Shown one piece after another: positions 44,301-52,682 of a DNA stretch of 64,000 nucleotides. The notes beneath the pieces are model-generated. The model did not search any database, had not been told where the DNA came from, and saw only the letters and a program-made list of their open reading frames with translations. Source of the DNA: Streptomyces sp. Ag109_O5-1 (GTDB taxonomy: Bacteria; Actinomycetota; Actinomycetes; Streptomycetales; Streptomycetaceae); NCBI RefSeq assembly GCF_003814875.1, contig NZ_RKQF01000001.1:4216001-4280000 (forward strand), read 5' to 3'. The translations under genes and the position numbers were made by a program. Within the stretch, counting starts at the first letter, position 1. Each line of letters opens with the position of its first letter.

Positions 44301-45383
44301 ATGCCTCCCGTCTTCGCCCATGGCCGCCTCCGCCTCTACCTGCTCAAGCTGCTGGACGAGGCTCCGCGCCACGGCTACGAGGTGATCCGCCTCCTCGAAG
44401 AGCGCTTCCAGGGCCTGTACGCCCCGTCGGCGGGCACCGTCTACCCCCGCCTCGCCAAGCTGGAGGCCGAGGGCCTGGTGACCCACACCACCGAGGGCGG
44501 CCGCAAGGTGTACGCCATCACGGACGCCGGCCGCGCCGAGCTGGCGGACCGCAGCGGCGAGCTGGCCGACCTGGAGCTGGAGATCCGCGAGTCGGTCGCC
44601 GAACTGGCCGCCGAGATAAGGGCCGACGTGCGCGGCGCGGCCGGCGATCTGCGCCGCGAGGTGCGGGCGGCCGCCTCCGAGGCCCGGCACGGCGGCGCGG
44701 GGGCGGGGGCCGGGGCCGGGGCCGGGGATTACGGCGACCTCGGTGACAAGGAGTCGTGGCGGGCCGCCAAGGAGGAGATGCGCCGGGTCAAGCAGGAGTG
44801 GAAGGAGCAGGCCCGCCGCGCCAAGGACGAGAGCCGCCGGGCGCGTGACGAGGCCCAGCGGGCCCGACGGCAGGCCCAGGAGGCCCAGACCCGGGCGCGG
44901 GCCCAGGCACAGGAGGAGATGCAGCGCATCGCCCGCCGGGTGCAGGAGCACGTCCAGGACCACTTCACGCGCGGCGACTGGCCGACGGGCGTCCGCGAGG
45001 GCCTCACCGAACTCGCCAAGGAGTTCGGCGAGTTCGGGAAGGACTACGGCAAGGAGTTCGGCAAGGACTTCGGCTTCGGCAGCCGTACCGAGCCGGAGCC
45101 CGGAACCGGCCCGGACCTGCGCAAGTCGGCACCGGCACCGGAGTACTCGGGCACCCCGGAGGACTTCCCGGCGCAGTACGCCCCGGCGTGGGCGCACGGC
45201 GACGAGACCGGCACCGGCGACCCGGCCCGTGACCTCGACCGGCTCCTGGACCGCTTCCGCGACGACATCCGCGACGCGGCCCGCGACCACGGGGTGACGG
45301 CGGACCAGCTCCGTGACGCCCGCCGCCATCTGTCGACGGCGGCGGCCCACATCGGAGCGCTGCTGCGCAGCCCGAAACCCTGA
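44301..45383 (+). CDS. PadR family regulator with long coiled-coil tail
   Basis: A 360-residue protein. The N-terminal 90 residues are the PadR winged helix (RLYLLKLLDEAPRHGYEVIRLLEERF ... PSAGTVYPRLAKLEAEGLVTHTTEGGRKVYAITDAG). Most PadR proteins are 110-190 residues; here about 270 more follow. They include an Arg/Glu/Ala-rich coiled coil at about 150-230 (KEEMRRVKQEWKEQARR) interrupted by an Ala-Gly tract, and repeated KEFGEFGKDYGKEFGKDFGF. The tail ends in a helical ARDLDRLLDRFRDDIRD region. The tail may oligomerise or contact the membrane. It probably binds the 43265-43278 palindrome. Confidence 0.88.
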   Translation: MPPVFAHGRLRLYLLKLLDEAPRHGYEVIRLLEERFQGLYAPSAGTVYPRLAKLEAEGLVTHTTEGGRKVYAITDAGRAELADRSGELADLELEIRESVAELAAEIRADVRGAAGDLRREVRAAASEARHGGAGAGAGAGAGDYGDLGDKESWRAAKEEMRRVKQEWKEQARRAKDESRRARDEAQRARRQAQEAQTRARAQAQEEMQRIARRVQEHVQDHFTRGDWPTGVREGLTELAKEFGEFGKDYGKEFGKDFGFGSRTEPEPGTGPDLRKSAPAPEYSGTPEDFPAQYAPAWAHGDETGTGDPARDLDRLLDRFRDDIRDAARDHGVTADQLRDARRHLSTAAAHIGALLRSPKP

Positions 45384-45398
45384 GCCCCGGTGGACGAA

Positions 45399-45429
45399 GG
45401 CGGGCCCGACCGCATAGCGCGGGCCCGCC
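45399..45429. terminator. Bidirectional terminator between PadR and oxidoreductase genes
   Basis: Perfect 10-bp arms (45399-45408, ggcgggcccg, and 45420-45429) enclose an 11-base loop between two convergent genes. Confidence 0.85.
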
Positions 45430-45434
45430 CCCGT

Positions 45435-46400
45435 TCAGGAATTCGTCAGCACGATCTTCCCGAACTGGTCGCCGGACTCCAGCCGCTCGAAGCCCTCGCG
45501 GGCGCGGTCGAGCGGGAGCAGTTCGTCGATGACGGGGCGCACGCCGGTGGCGGCGCAGAAGGAGAGCAGGTCCTCCAGCTCGTCCTTGGTACCCATCGTC
45601 GAGCCGACCACCTTCAGTTCGAGGAAGAAGATCCGGGTCAGCTCGGCGTGCGAGGGGCGGTCTCCGCTGGTGGCGCCGGAGATGACGATGGTGCCGCCGG
45701 GCCGCAGCGACTTCACCGAGTGGGACCAGGTGGCGGCGCCGACGGTCTCGATGACGGCGTCCACACGCTGCGGCAGCCGGGCCTCCGGCTCCAGGGCCTC
45801 GACGGCGCCCAGTTCCAGGGCCCGCTTGCGCTTCGCCTCGTCGCGGCTGGTGGCGAAGACCCGCAGCCCCGCGGCCTTGCCGAGCACGATCGCGGCCGTG
45901 GCGACACCGCCGCCGGCGCCCTGCACGAGGACCGAGTCGCCGGGGCGTACACCCGCGTTGGTGAAGAGCATCCGGTACGCCGTCAGCCAGGCGGTGGGCA
46001 GACAGGCGGCCTCCGCGAAGGAGAGCTCCCTGGGCTTGGGCAGGATGTTCCAGGTGGGTACGGCGACCTGCTCGGCGAAGGTGCCCTGGTAGCGCTCGGT
46101 GAGGATGGAGCGGGGCTCGTCCGGCCCGACCCCGTGACCGCTCTGCCCGATCACGGAGTGCAGGACGACCTCGTTGCCGTCCGCGTCGACGCCGGCGGCG
46201 TCACAGCCGAGGATCATCGGCAGCCGGCCCTCCGGGAGGCCGACCCCGCGCAGGGACCAGAGGTCGTGATGGTTGAGGGAGGCGGCCCGGACGTCGACGG
46301 TACTCCAGCCGGGCCGGGCGGCGGGGGCGGGACGGTCCCCCAACTCAAGTCCGGAGAGCGGCTGGTCGCGGTCGATTCGGGCGGCGTAGACGGCGAACAT
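45435..46400 (-). CDS. Medium-chain zinc-type dehydrogenase/quinone oxidoreductase
   Basis: A 321-residue MDR oxidoreductase. The GroES-like N-terminal domain contains NHHDLWSLRGVG and GCDAAGVD; the nucleotide domain has VLVQGAGGGVATAAIVLGKAAGLRVFATSRDEAKR, the NADPH-type Rossmann motif. No structural zinc cysteine cluster is seen, so it fits the quinone oxidoreductase/zinc-independent branch. I start at ATG 46400 (MFAVYAARID), where the family begins. It probably reduces a quinone or enone, but the substrate is not determinable. It is convergent with the PadR operon. Confidence 0.88.
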   Translation of the reverse strand: MFAVYAARIDRDQPLSGLELGDRPAPAARPGWSTVDVRAASLNHHDLWSLRGVGLPEGRLPMILGCDAAGVDADGNEVVLHSVIGQSGHGVGPDEPRSILTERYQGTFAEQVAVPTWNILPKPRELSFAEAACLPTAWLTAYRMLFTNAGVRPGDSVLVQGAGGGVATAAIVLGKAAGLRVFATSRDEAKRKRALELGAVEALEPEARLPQRVDAVIETVGAATWSHSVKSLRPGGTIVISGATSGDRPSHAELTRIFFLELKVVGSTMGTKDELEDLLSFCAATGVRPVIDELLPLDRAREGFERLESGDQFGKIVLTNS

Positions 46401-46500
46401 GAAGCCGACGATAGGTTTTCGCGGCCGAGGGCGAAACCGGGGACCGCTGTGACACATACCCTCTTGCGCACAACGCCCCGCACTCGGCGCCCCGTACGAT

Positions 46501-46530
46501 GCGCCCCGTAGGGGCGCGGGGAACTGCGCG
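46501..46530. repeat. Interspersed gcgcccc hairpin repeat, copy 2
   Basis: gcgcccc-gta-ggggcgc (46501-46517) followed by ggggaactgcgcg is a second copy of the element at 42200. It lies in the 290-base gap between the oxidoreductase and malic enzyme genes, which otherwise holds only the malic enzyme terminator. Confidence 0.65.
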
Positions 46531-46656
46531 CTCGGTCTCCACTCACCAGCACCCGACGACAGCGCCCACCACCCCCATACGGGGGTCCGGGGGCGGAGCT
46601 CCCAGGGGGACGGTCACCTCGTAAGCACCCGATCGGGTGGGCGGGCGGGCAAAGAA

Positions 46657-46685
46657 ATGGCCCCGCCCAAGCAGGACGGGGCCAT
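46657..46685 (-). terminator. Malic enzyme terminator
   Basis: Nine-bp arms (46657-46665, atggccccg, and 46677-46685) are followed on the minus strand by a T-rich TTTCTTT stretch. It lies just after the malic enzyme stop and is the most classical intrinsic terminator in the window. Confidence 0.88.
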
Positions 46686-46690
46686 TCGAG

Positions 46691-47923
46691 TTAGCGCCGG
46701 GCAACACCCTCGGCCCGCGCGGCCGCGGCCACCGCCGCGGTCACGGCAGGAGCAACCCGCTCGTCGAAAGGAGACGGGATGACATAGTCGGCGGCCAGAT
46801 CGTCGCCGACGACCGCCGCCAGCGCCTCCGCCGCCGCGATCTTCATCCCCTCGGTGATCCGGGAGGCCCGGACCTGGAGGGCACCGGCGAAGATGCCGGG
46901 GAACGCCAGCACGTTGTTGATCTGGTTCGGGAAGTCCGACCGCCCGGTGGCCACGACCGCCGCGTACTTGTGGGCGACGTCGGGGTGCACCTCGGGGTTC
47001 GGGTTGGCCATGGCGAAGACGAAGGACCCCTCCGCCATGGAGGCGACGGCCTCCTCCGCGACCGTACCGCCGGAGACGCCGATGAAGACGTCCGCGCCGG
47101 CCAGCGCGTCCTCCAGGGTGCCCTTGAGTCCGGCCTTGTTGGTGAACCCGGCGACCTGGCGCTTGACCTCGGTGAGGTCGTCGCGGTCGGCCGAGATGAT
47201 GCCCTTGCGGTCGGCGAGGGCGACGTCCCCGATGCCGGCCTCGACCAGCATCTTGGCGATGGCGACCCCGGCCGCACCGGCGCCCGAGATCACCGCCCGC
47301 AGCTGACCGATCTCGCGTCGGCTGAGCCGCGCGGCGTTCCGCAGCGCCGCCAGCGTCACCACGGCCGTACCGTGCTGGTCGTCGTGGAAGACCGGGATGT
47401 CGAGCCGCTCCTGGAGCTTGCGCTCGATCTCGAAGCACCGCGGTGCCGAGATGTCCTCCAGGTTGACCCCGCCGAAGGAGGGGGCGAGCCGGACGACGGT
47501 CTCCACGATCTCGTCGACATCGGTGCAGGCCAGGGCGATCGGGACCGCGTCCACGCCGCCGAACTGCTTGAAGAGGATCGCCTTGCCCTCCATCACGGGG
47601 AGGGAGGCCTCGGGACCGATGTCCCCGAGGCCGAGCACGGCCGTGCCGTCGGTGACGACGGCGACGACGGACGACTTCCATGTGTAGTCGTTGACCAGCT
47701 CGGGCTGTTCCGCGATCGCGGTGCACACGCGCGCGACTCCGGGCGTGTACGCGAGGGAAAGGTCGTCCTTGTCACGGAGCGGCACGGTGGCCTGCACGGC
47801 CATCTTGCCGCCGCGGTGCAGCGCGAACGCCGGATCGAAGGAATCGAGGGGCTCGGCCCCGCCTTCCTGGTCCGAACTGCCCGACGCGCTGTCGCTGCGA
47901 GGATTGACGATCTCCGCTGCCAC
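46691..47923 (-). CDS. NAD(P)-dependent malic enzyme
   Basis: A 410-residue malate dehydrogenase (oxaloacetate-decarboxylating) that converts malate to pyruvate and CO2 with reduction of NAD(P). Motifs include the catalytic region SLAYTPGVARVC, the metal-binding FGGVNLEDISAPRCFEIE, VFHDDQHGTAVV and the dinucleotide site ISGAGAAGVAIAKML. It is a short, single-domain bacterial form without the phosphotransacetylase extension. GTG 47923 has AAGGGG eight bases upstream. It links the TCA cycle to pyruvate and NADPH supply for lipids and antibiotics. Confidence 0.95.
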   Translation of the reverse strand: MAAEIVNPRSDSASGSSDQEGGAEPLDSFDPAFALHRGGKMAVQATVPLRDKDDLSLAYTPGVARVCTAIAEQPELVNDYTWKSSVVAVVTDGTAVLGLGDIGPEASLPVMEGKAILFKQFGGVDAVPIALACTDVDEIVETVVRLAPSFGGVNLEDISAPRCFEIERKLQERLDIPVFHDDQHGTAVVTLAALRNAARLSRREIGQLRAVISGAGAAGVAIAKMLVEAGIGDVALADRKGIISADRDDLTEVKRQVAGFTNKAGLKGTLEDALAGADVFIGVSGGTVAEEAVASMAEGSFVFAMANPNPEVHPDVAHKYAAVVATGRSDFPNQINNVLAFPGIFAGALQVRASRITEGMKIAAAEALAAVVGDDLAADYVIPSPFDERVAPAVTAAVAAAARAEGVARR

Positions 47924-48507
47924 TTGTCTTACCCCTTAGGTATGCATGGTTTGAGGGTCGGCCACTCCCGGTGAGGGGGTGGGCGGGCACCGCGCAGGGC
48001 CCGATCACTGATACGTACGAGTGGCACGTACGAGCACCTGCGCGACGGGCGCGCCGCACACGCGCCCTGAGCCCCGGATGAGGGGTGTAAAGAACCTTCT
48101 TACCGGACCGACGGCACCCACGACGAGTCGAATAGGTGCAAGGTCACATCACGGATGTCGTAGACAACCGACAGATGAGCGCGCAGATGGCGGACGAACG
48201 CCACCCGGCCGCACCGCGAGATGAACCGGGGATGAACCGAAGATCTTCCGGCCGGAAGGTCAGATTCCCGCAGATGCGCGGGGACGACGGGCCGAGGAAG
48301 GACCGACCTGACGGGTCTCGGGGGTCACCCGTTATCCGATTTTGACATGGTCGCACGTCTGAATGGAGCAATCCGAATGGCAGGATGCCGTAAACCCGCG
48401 AGGTCGCGACACCCGAAGGTGTGTGTTTCCGTCGACCCATCGGCACATCGACATATCAGACACATCGGTATATCGGCTTGTTCAACCCACCGCCGGAGGA
48501 ACTCACC
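47924..48507. other. Divergent intergenic region between malic enzyme and ABC transporter genes
   Basis: About 580 bases without a convincing gene. Promoters for both flanking units should lie here. Seen are paired cgtacgag segments (about 48015-48035) and the direct repeat described separately (48444-48474). No riboswitch or small RNA can be identified by eye. Confidence 0.5.
48444..48474 (+). repeat. Direct repeat upstream of the amino-acid ABC transporter
   Basis: cacatcgacatatc (48444-48457) and cacatcggtatatc (48461-48474) differ at two positions and start 17 bases apart, 34 bases before the first transporter gene. The arrangement suggests an operator or a tandem promoter element. Confidence 0.5.
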
Positions 48508-49470
48508 ATGACCGCAAGCACCACCCGTCGTACCACCGCCTCGCGCTCCAGGATTGCTGCGTTCGGTGCGATCGCGGTCGCAGGCACCCTGATCCTCACC
48601 GGCTGCGGTGACCACACGGACAAGGGCAGCGGCAGCGGCTCTTCGTCGGCCTCCTCCTCGGCCCCGCTGGCGAGCAAGCTGCCGGCGGACATCCGCAAGG
48701 CCGGCGTGATCAAGGTCGGCTCGGACATCGCCTACCCGCCGGTCGAGTACATGGAGAACGGCAAGGCCGTCGGTGTCGACCCGGACATCGCGGCCGCGCT
48801 GGGCAAGCAGCTGGGCGTGACGTTCGACTTCCAGAACGGCAAGTTCGACCAGCTCATCGTGGGTCTGCAGGCCAACCGCTTCAACGCGATCATGTCGGCG
48901 ATGAACGACACGAAGGACCGCCAGAACGGCATCGACTCCGACACCGGCAAGAAGGTCGGCAACGGCGTCGACTTCGTCGACTACTTCACCGCCGGTACCT
49001 CGATCCTGGTCCAGAAGGGCAACCCGAAGGGCGTCAAGTCCCTGGACGACCTGTGCGGCCAGGTCGTGGCCCTGCAGAAGGGCACCACGTCCGAGGGCAT
49101 CGCCAAGGCGCAGAGCACGAAGTGTACGAAGGACGGCAAGAAGGCCATCACGCTGCAGACCTTCGACACCGACCCCGAGGCGCTGCTCCGTCTGAAGCAG
49201 GGCGCCTCCGTCGCCGACCTGAACGACTTCCCGGTGGCCGCCTACAACGCCAAGACCTCCGGCGGCGGCAAGGACTTCGAGGTCGTCGGCGACCAGATCG
49301 AGGCCGGCCCGTACGGCATCGCGGTCAGCAAGGAGAACACCCAGCTGCGTGACGCGATCCAGGCCGCGGTGGCCGCCATCATCAAGAACGGCGACTACCA
49401 GAAGATCCTGGAGAAGTGGAACGTCTCGCAGGGCGCGGTCACCGAGGCGAAGACCAACGGCGGCTCCTGA
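48508..49470 (+). CDS. Solute-binding lipoprotein of a polar amino-acid ABC transporter
   Basis: A 320-residue secreted lipoprotein. The signal peptide ends in the lipobox LILTGC, so it is anchored outside the membrane. A Ser-rich spacer is followed by the type 3 solute-binding fold (VIKVGSDIAYPPVEYMENGKAVGVDPDIAAALGKQLGV, the entry motif of the family; FDQLIVGLQANRFNAIMSAMNDTKDRQ). GGAGGA eight bases before the ATG supports the start. It heads a three-gene operon with permease and ATPase. The ligand is probably a polar or acidic amino acid, but the sequence does not decide between glutamate and others. Confidence 0.93.
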   Translation: MTASTTRRTTASRSRIAAFGAIAVAGTLILTGCGDHTDKGSGSGSSSASSSAPLASKLPADIRKAGVIKVGSDIAYPPVEYMENGKAVGVDPDIAAALGKQLGVTFDFQNGKFDQLIVGLQANRFNAIMSAMNDTKDRQNGIDSDTGKKVGNGVDFVDYFTAGTSILVQKGNPKGVKSLDDLCGQVVALQKGTTSEGIAKAQSTKCTKDGKKAITLQTFDTDPEALLRLKQGASVADLNDFPVAAYNAKTSGGGKDFEVVGDQIEAGPYGIAVSKENTQLRDAIQAAVAAIIKNGDYQKILEKWNVSQGAVTEAKTNGGS

Positions 49471-49518
49471 ACAGCCCGGGCACGACTGAAGACATAAAGG
49501 GCATGAAGGGCTGTCACT

Positions 49519-50448
49519 GTGACTGACACGGTCGACAAGACTCCGGCGCCGTCGGTGCCGCCGGAGCAGATCAAGGCCATCCCGGTCCGCCACTACGGCC
49601 GCTGGGTGGCCGCCGCGGTGGTCATCGCCATCCTGGTGCTGATCGGCATCGCGTTCTCCAACGCGAAGATCAACTACAGCATCATCCCGGACTACATCAC
49701 CGACGGGACCATCCTGTCGGGCGCCTGGCACACGCTGTACATCTCGGTGCTCGCCATGGCGCTCGGCCTGGTCCTGGGTGTGATCCTGGCGATCATGCGG
49801 ATGTCGTCGAACCCGGTCACCAGCACGGTGGCCTGGTTCTACGTCTGGTTCTTCCGGGGCACCCCGGTCCTGGTCCAGCTGCTGCTCTGGTACAACATCG
49901 CGCTCGTCTTCCCCATCCTCAACCTGGGGTTCTACAAGGACGAGATGAACCAGGTGATGACGCCGTTCCTGGCGGCGCTGCTGGGCCTCGGCCTGAACGA
50001 GGCCGCGTACATGTCGGAGATCGTCCGGGCCGGCATCCAGTCGGTGGACGAGGGCCAGACGGAGGCCTCGCACGCACTCGGCATGACGCAGGGCAAGACG
50101 CTGCGCCGGGTGATCCTGCCGCAGGCGATGCGCGTCATCGTGCCGCCGACCGGCAACGAGTTCATCAACATGCTGAAGACCTCGTCGCTGGCGTACGTGG
50201 TCCAGTTCAACGAGCTGATCAAGCGGGCCACGGACATCTCCAGCACCTCGCTCGCGGTGGTCGAGATGTACTTCGTGGCGTCCATCTGGTACCTGATGCT
50301 GACCACGGTCTTCAGCATCGTCCAGTACTACATCGAGCGCCGTTACGCCCGCGGCTCCTCGCGCAGCCTCCCGCCGACACCGTTGCAGCGCCTGCGGAAG
50401 AACCTGTCTCAGTGGGCTTCGTTCCGTCGCCCGGAGGTGGCCCGATGA
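49519..50448 (+). CDS. Amino-acid ABC transporter permease
   Basis: A 309-residue integral membrane protein with five or six membrane segments. The HisM-type segment GAWHTLYISVLAMALGLVLGV and the FFRGTPVLVQLLLWYN and EAAYMSEIVRAGIQSVDEGQTEASHALGMT motifs, including the EAA loop that docks the ATPase, are typical of polar amino-acid permeases. The start is GTG 49519. Only one permease gene is present, so the channel is probably a homodimer. Its stop overlaps the ATPase start by four bases. Confidence 0.94.
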   Translation: MTDTVDKTPAPSVPPEQIKAIPVRHYGRWVAAAVVIAILVLIGIAFSNAKINYSIIPDYITDGTILSGAWHTLYISVLAMALGLVLGVILAIMRMSSNPVTSTVAWFYVWFFRGTPVLVQLLLWYNIALVFPILNLGFYKDEMNQVMTPFLAALLGLGLNEAAYMSEIVRAGIQSVDEGQTEASHALGMTQGKTLRRVILPQAMRVIVPPTGNEFINMLKTSSLAYVVQFNELIKRATDISSTSLAVVEMYFVASIWYLMLTTVFSIVQYYIERRYARGSSRSLPPTPLQRLRKNLSQWASFRRPEVAR

Positions 50449-51245
50449 GCGGTCTCGCCAAGGACATCACCCCGCCCAGCAGCGGCGCCCCCATGGTCAA
50501 GGCCGAGGGCGTGCACAAGTCGTTCGGCCTGGCGCACATCCTCAAGGGCATCGACCTGGAGGTACTCCCGCGCGAGGTGTTCTGCCTGATCGGCCCCTCC
50601 GGTTCCGGCAAGAGCACGTTCCTGCGGTGCATCAACCACCTGGAGAAGATCAGCGCCGGCCGCCTGTACGTCGACGGCCAGCTGGTCGGCTACCGCCAGC
50701 ACGGCGACAAGCTCTACGAGCTGAAGGAGAAGGAGGTGGCAGCGCAGCGGCGGGACATCGGCATGGTGTTCCAGCGCTTCAACCTCTTCCCGCACATGAC
50801 GGCCCTGGAGAACGTCATGGAGGCGCCGGTCCAGGTCAAGCGCGAGACCAAGGCGGTGGCCCGGGAGCGCGCGGAGCGCCTCCTCGACCGGGTCGGCCTC
50901 GGCGACCGCACCGGGCACTATCCGGCACAGCTCTCCGGCGGCCAGCAGCAGCGCGTCGCGATCGCCCGCGCGCTCGCCATGCAGCCGAAGCTGATGCTCT
51001 TCGACGAGCCGACGTCCGCGCTCGACCCGGAGCTGGTCGGTGAGGTCCTGGACGTGATGCGGGACCTGGCCGAGGACGGCATGACGATGATCGTCGTGAC
51101 CCACGAGATGGGCTTCGCCCGCGAGGTCGGCGACAGCCTGGTCTTCATGGACGACGGCGTGGTGGTCGAGTCCGGCCACCCGCGCGACGTCCTGACCAAC
51201 CCGCAGCACGACCGGACGAAGTCGTTCCTGTCCAAGGTGCTCTAG
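50445..51245 (+). CDS. Amino-acid ABC transporter ATPase
   Basis: A 266-residue ATPase that powers import. Walker A is LIGPSGSGKSTFLRC, the Q loop VFQRFNLFPHMTALENV, the signature LSGGQQQRVAIARAL, Walker B LMLFDEPTSALDPE and the switch His in VVTHEMGFA. It resembles the GlnQ/HisP class. Translation is coupled to the permease by ATGA. A strong hairpin terminator follows. Confidence 0.96.
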   Translation: MSGLAKDITPPSSGAPMVKAEGVHKSFGLAHILKGIDLEVLPREVFCLIGPSGSGKSTFLRCINHLEKISAGRLYVDGQLVGYRQHGDKLYELKEKEVAAQRRDIGMVFQRFNLFPHMTALENVMEAPVQVKRETKAVARERAERLLDRVGLGDRTGHYPAQLSGGQQQRVAIARALAMQPKLMLFDEPTSALDPELVGEVLDVMRDLAEDGMTMIVVTHEMGFAREVGDSLVFMDDGVVVESGHPRDVLTNPQHDRTKSFLSKVL

Positions 51246-51266
51246 CGGCGGAGCAGTACGACGTGG

Positions 51267-51299
51267 AAGGGGCGGTACGAGGATCCCGTACCGCCCCTT
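51267..51299. terminator. Terminator of the ABC transporter operon
   Basis: Perfect 13-bp arms (51267-51279 and 51287-51299) with a seven-base loop, between two convergent transcripts. Confidence 0.9.
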
Positions 51300-51322
51300 C
51301 CGCATTGCCGCACCGCGTGCCG

Positions 51323-52051
51323 TCACGGCAACAGATCGGACTTGAGCACCAGTTCACGCAGTTGCGCCCGGGTGAGCGGGTAATTCTTCATGACCGGGCC
51401 GAGCGACCCCTGCCCCGCGAAGCCCGTCCAGTCCCGGACGCTCAGCAGGGTGCCGTTCCTCAGCAGCAGCGTGGCATGCAGTTCGGGCCCGCTGTACGCG
51501 GGCTGGACCGCCTTCTGCGCCGGCCAGCGCCAGATGGTCAGCACCGCGCCGCCGGACACCGTCTCGCGGGTGCACTGCTCCTTGCGGGGCGTCTCGTGGG
51601 GCATGCCGCACGGATCCGGTTCGGGATTCTTCACGTGCTTCGCCGTGTACACGGTGACGAATCCGGTGCCGCCGTCCCGGGAGACGGCATAGTCCCCGTC
51701 GTAGGGCCCGACCTTCTTGCCCCCGAGCGGCTTCTTGGTCCCCTTGAGGAGCTGCCCCAGCGACACCTGACGCACTTTCCCGACACCCGCGGGCAGCAGC
51801 TTCCCGAACCCCGTCAGCTCGGCGGCCGGCGAGGCGGCCGGGCTCTGCCCCTGCCCGCCCGACAGCGCCCCTGATCCGAGCACGACCGCCGCCGCGACGG
51901 CCGCCGCGGCCACCCCGGTCACCCCCGCCCGCCGGCGCAGGCGCAGCCGCGCGGCCCGCGCGAAGACCGACTCGCTCCCCCGGCTCTCCGGCACCGGTAC
52001 CGCGCCCGCCGCCTTCCAGAGCAGTTCCCGCACCATCTCGTTCTCGCTCAT
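51323..52051 (-). CDS. Membrane-anchored partner of the SigE-family sigma factor
   Basis: A 242-residue protein with a short cytoplasmic start (MSENEMVRELLWKAAGAV), one transmembrane segment (GVTGVAAAAVAAAVVLGSGAL, about 43-65) and an extracytoplasmic C-terminal domain (KLLPAGVGKVRQVSLGQLLKG, DYAVSRDGGTGFVTVYT). Its ATG overlaps the sigma factor stop by four bases. Position and topology suggest an anti-sigma factor or sensor of the sigma unit. The zinc-finger anti-sigma motif HxxxCxxC is absent, so this is not certain. Confidence 0.7.
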   Translation of the reverse strand: MSENEMVRELLWKAAGAVPVPESRGSESVFARAARLRLRRRAGVTGVAAAAVAAAVVLGSGALSGGQGQSPAASPAAELTGFGKLLPAGVGKVRQVSLGQLLKGTKKPLGGKKVGPYDGDYAVSRDGGTGFVTVYTAKHVKNPEPDPCGMPHETPRKEQCTRETVSGGAVLTIWRWPAQKAVQPAYSGPELHATLLLRNGTLLSVRDWTGFAGQGSLGPVMKNYPLTRAQLRELVLKSDLLP

Positions 52052-52536
52052 ACGAATTCCTCCTGCACCGCGGCCCGCAGCGCCGCGAGCCCCCTGGCCG
52101 TGTGGCTCTTGACCGTGCTCTCCCGCATCCCGAGCAGTTCGGCGGTGGCGGCGACACTGAGGTCCTCCCAGTAGCGCAGCACCAGCACCGCCCGCTGTTT
52201 GGGCGCGAGCGAGGCGAGAGCGGCCCGCACCATCACCCCGGTGTCGCTGTCGACGCCCTGTCCCGGTACGTCTGGCAGCTCGCCGTACGCCTGCTCGCGC
52301 CGCCAGAAGCGGCGGCGGGCCGAGATGAAGGTGTTGACCAGCGTCTTGCGCGCATAGGCGTCTAGATTCTCCAGCCGCCCGTGTCTGCGCGCGCCGAGAA
52401 CGACCCTGACCAGCGTCGTCTGGACGAGGTCCTCCGCCTCGTCGCGGTTGCCGCACAGCAGATACGCACTACGGAACAGCGCCGTGCGCCGGCCCTCGAC
52501 GAAGGCGTGCAGCTGCGCTTCCGCGCCCCGCGTCAT
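52048..52536 (-). CDS. SigE-family ECF RNA polymerase sigma factor
   Basis: A 162-residue ECF sigma factor with only regions 2 and 4. Region 2 reads LFRSAYLLCGNRDEAEDLVQTTLVRV. Region 4 reads ALASLAPKQRAVLVLRYWEDLSVAATAELLGMRESTVKSHTARGLAAL, with the helix-turn-helix at SVAATAELLGMRESTVKSH. It belongs to the actinobacterial SigE-70 type group that is linked to a membrane partner encoded downstream. A GGGGGAGGG ribosome binding site precedes the ATG. The target promoter is unknown. Confidence 0.93.
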   Translation of the reverse strand: MTRGAEAQLHAFVEGRRTALFRSAYLLCGNRDEAEDLVQTTLVRVVLGARRHGRLENLDAYARKTLVNTFISARRRFWRREQAYGELPDVPGQGVDSDTGVMVRAALASLAPKQRAVLVLRYWEDLSVAATAELLGMRESTVKSHTARGLAALRAAVQEEFV

Positions 52537-52617
52537 CCCTCCCCCTTCCCCGGTCCACCGGGTGACGGACCGTCTCACCCGTATCAGTGCGGTGACCCGC
52601 GCGCGGGGACGCGGAAG

Positions 52618-52644
52618 AGGCGGTACGAATTTTCCGTACCGCCT
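52618..52644 (-). terminator. Terminator between methyltransferase and sigma factor genes
   Basis: Arms aggcggtacg (52618-52627) and its complement (52635-52644) form a 10-bp stem with a seven-base loop downstream of the methyltransferase gene. The sigma factor gene therefore starts from its own promoter in the remaining 80 bases. Confidence 0.8.
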
Positions 52645-52682
52645 TCTTCGCTTTCTCGCACCGCCTCTTGCGCCGTGGGCCC

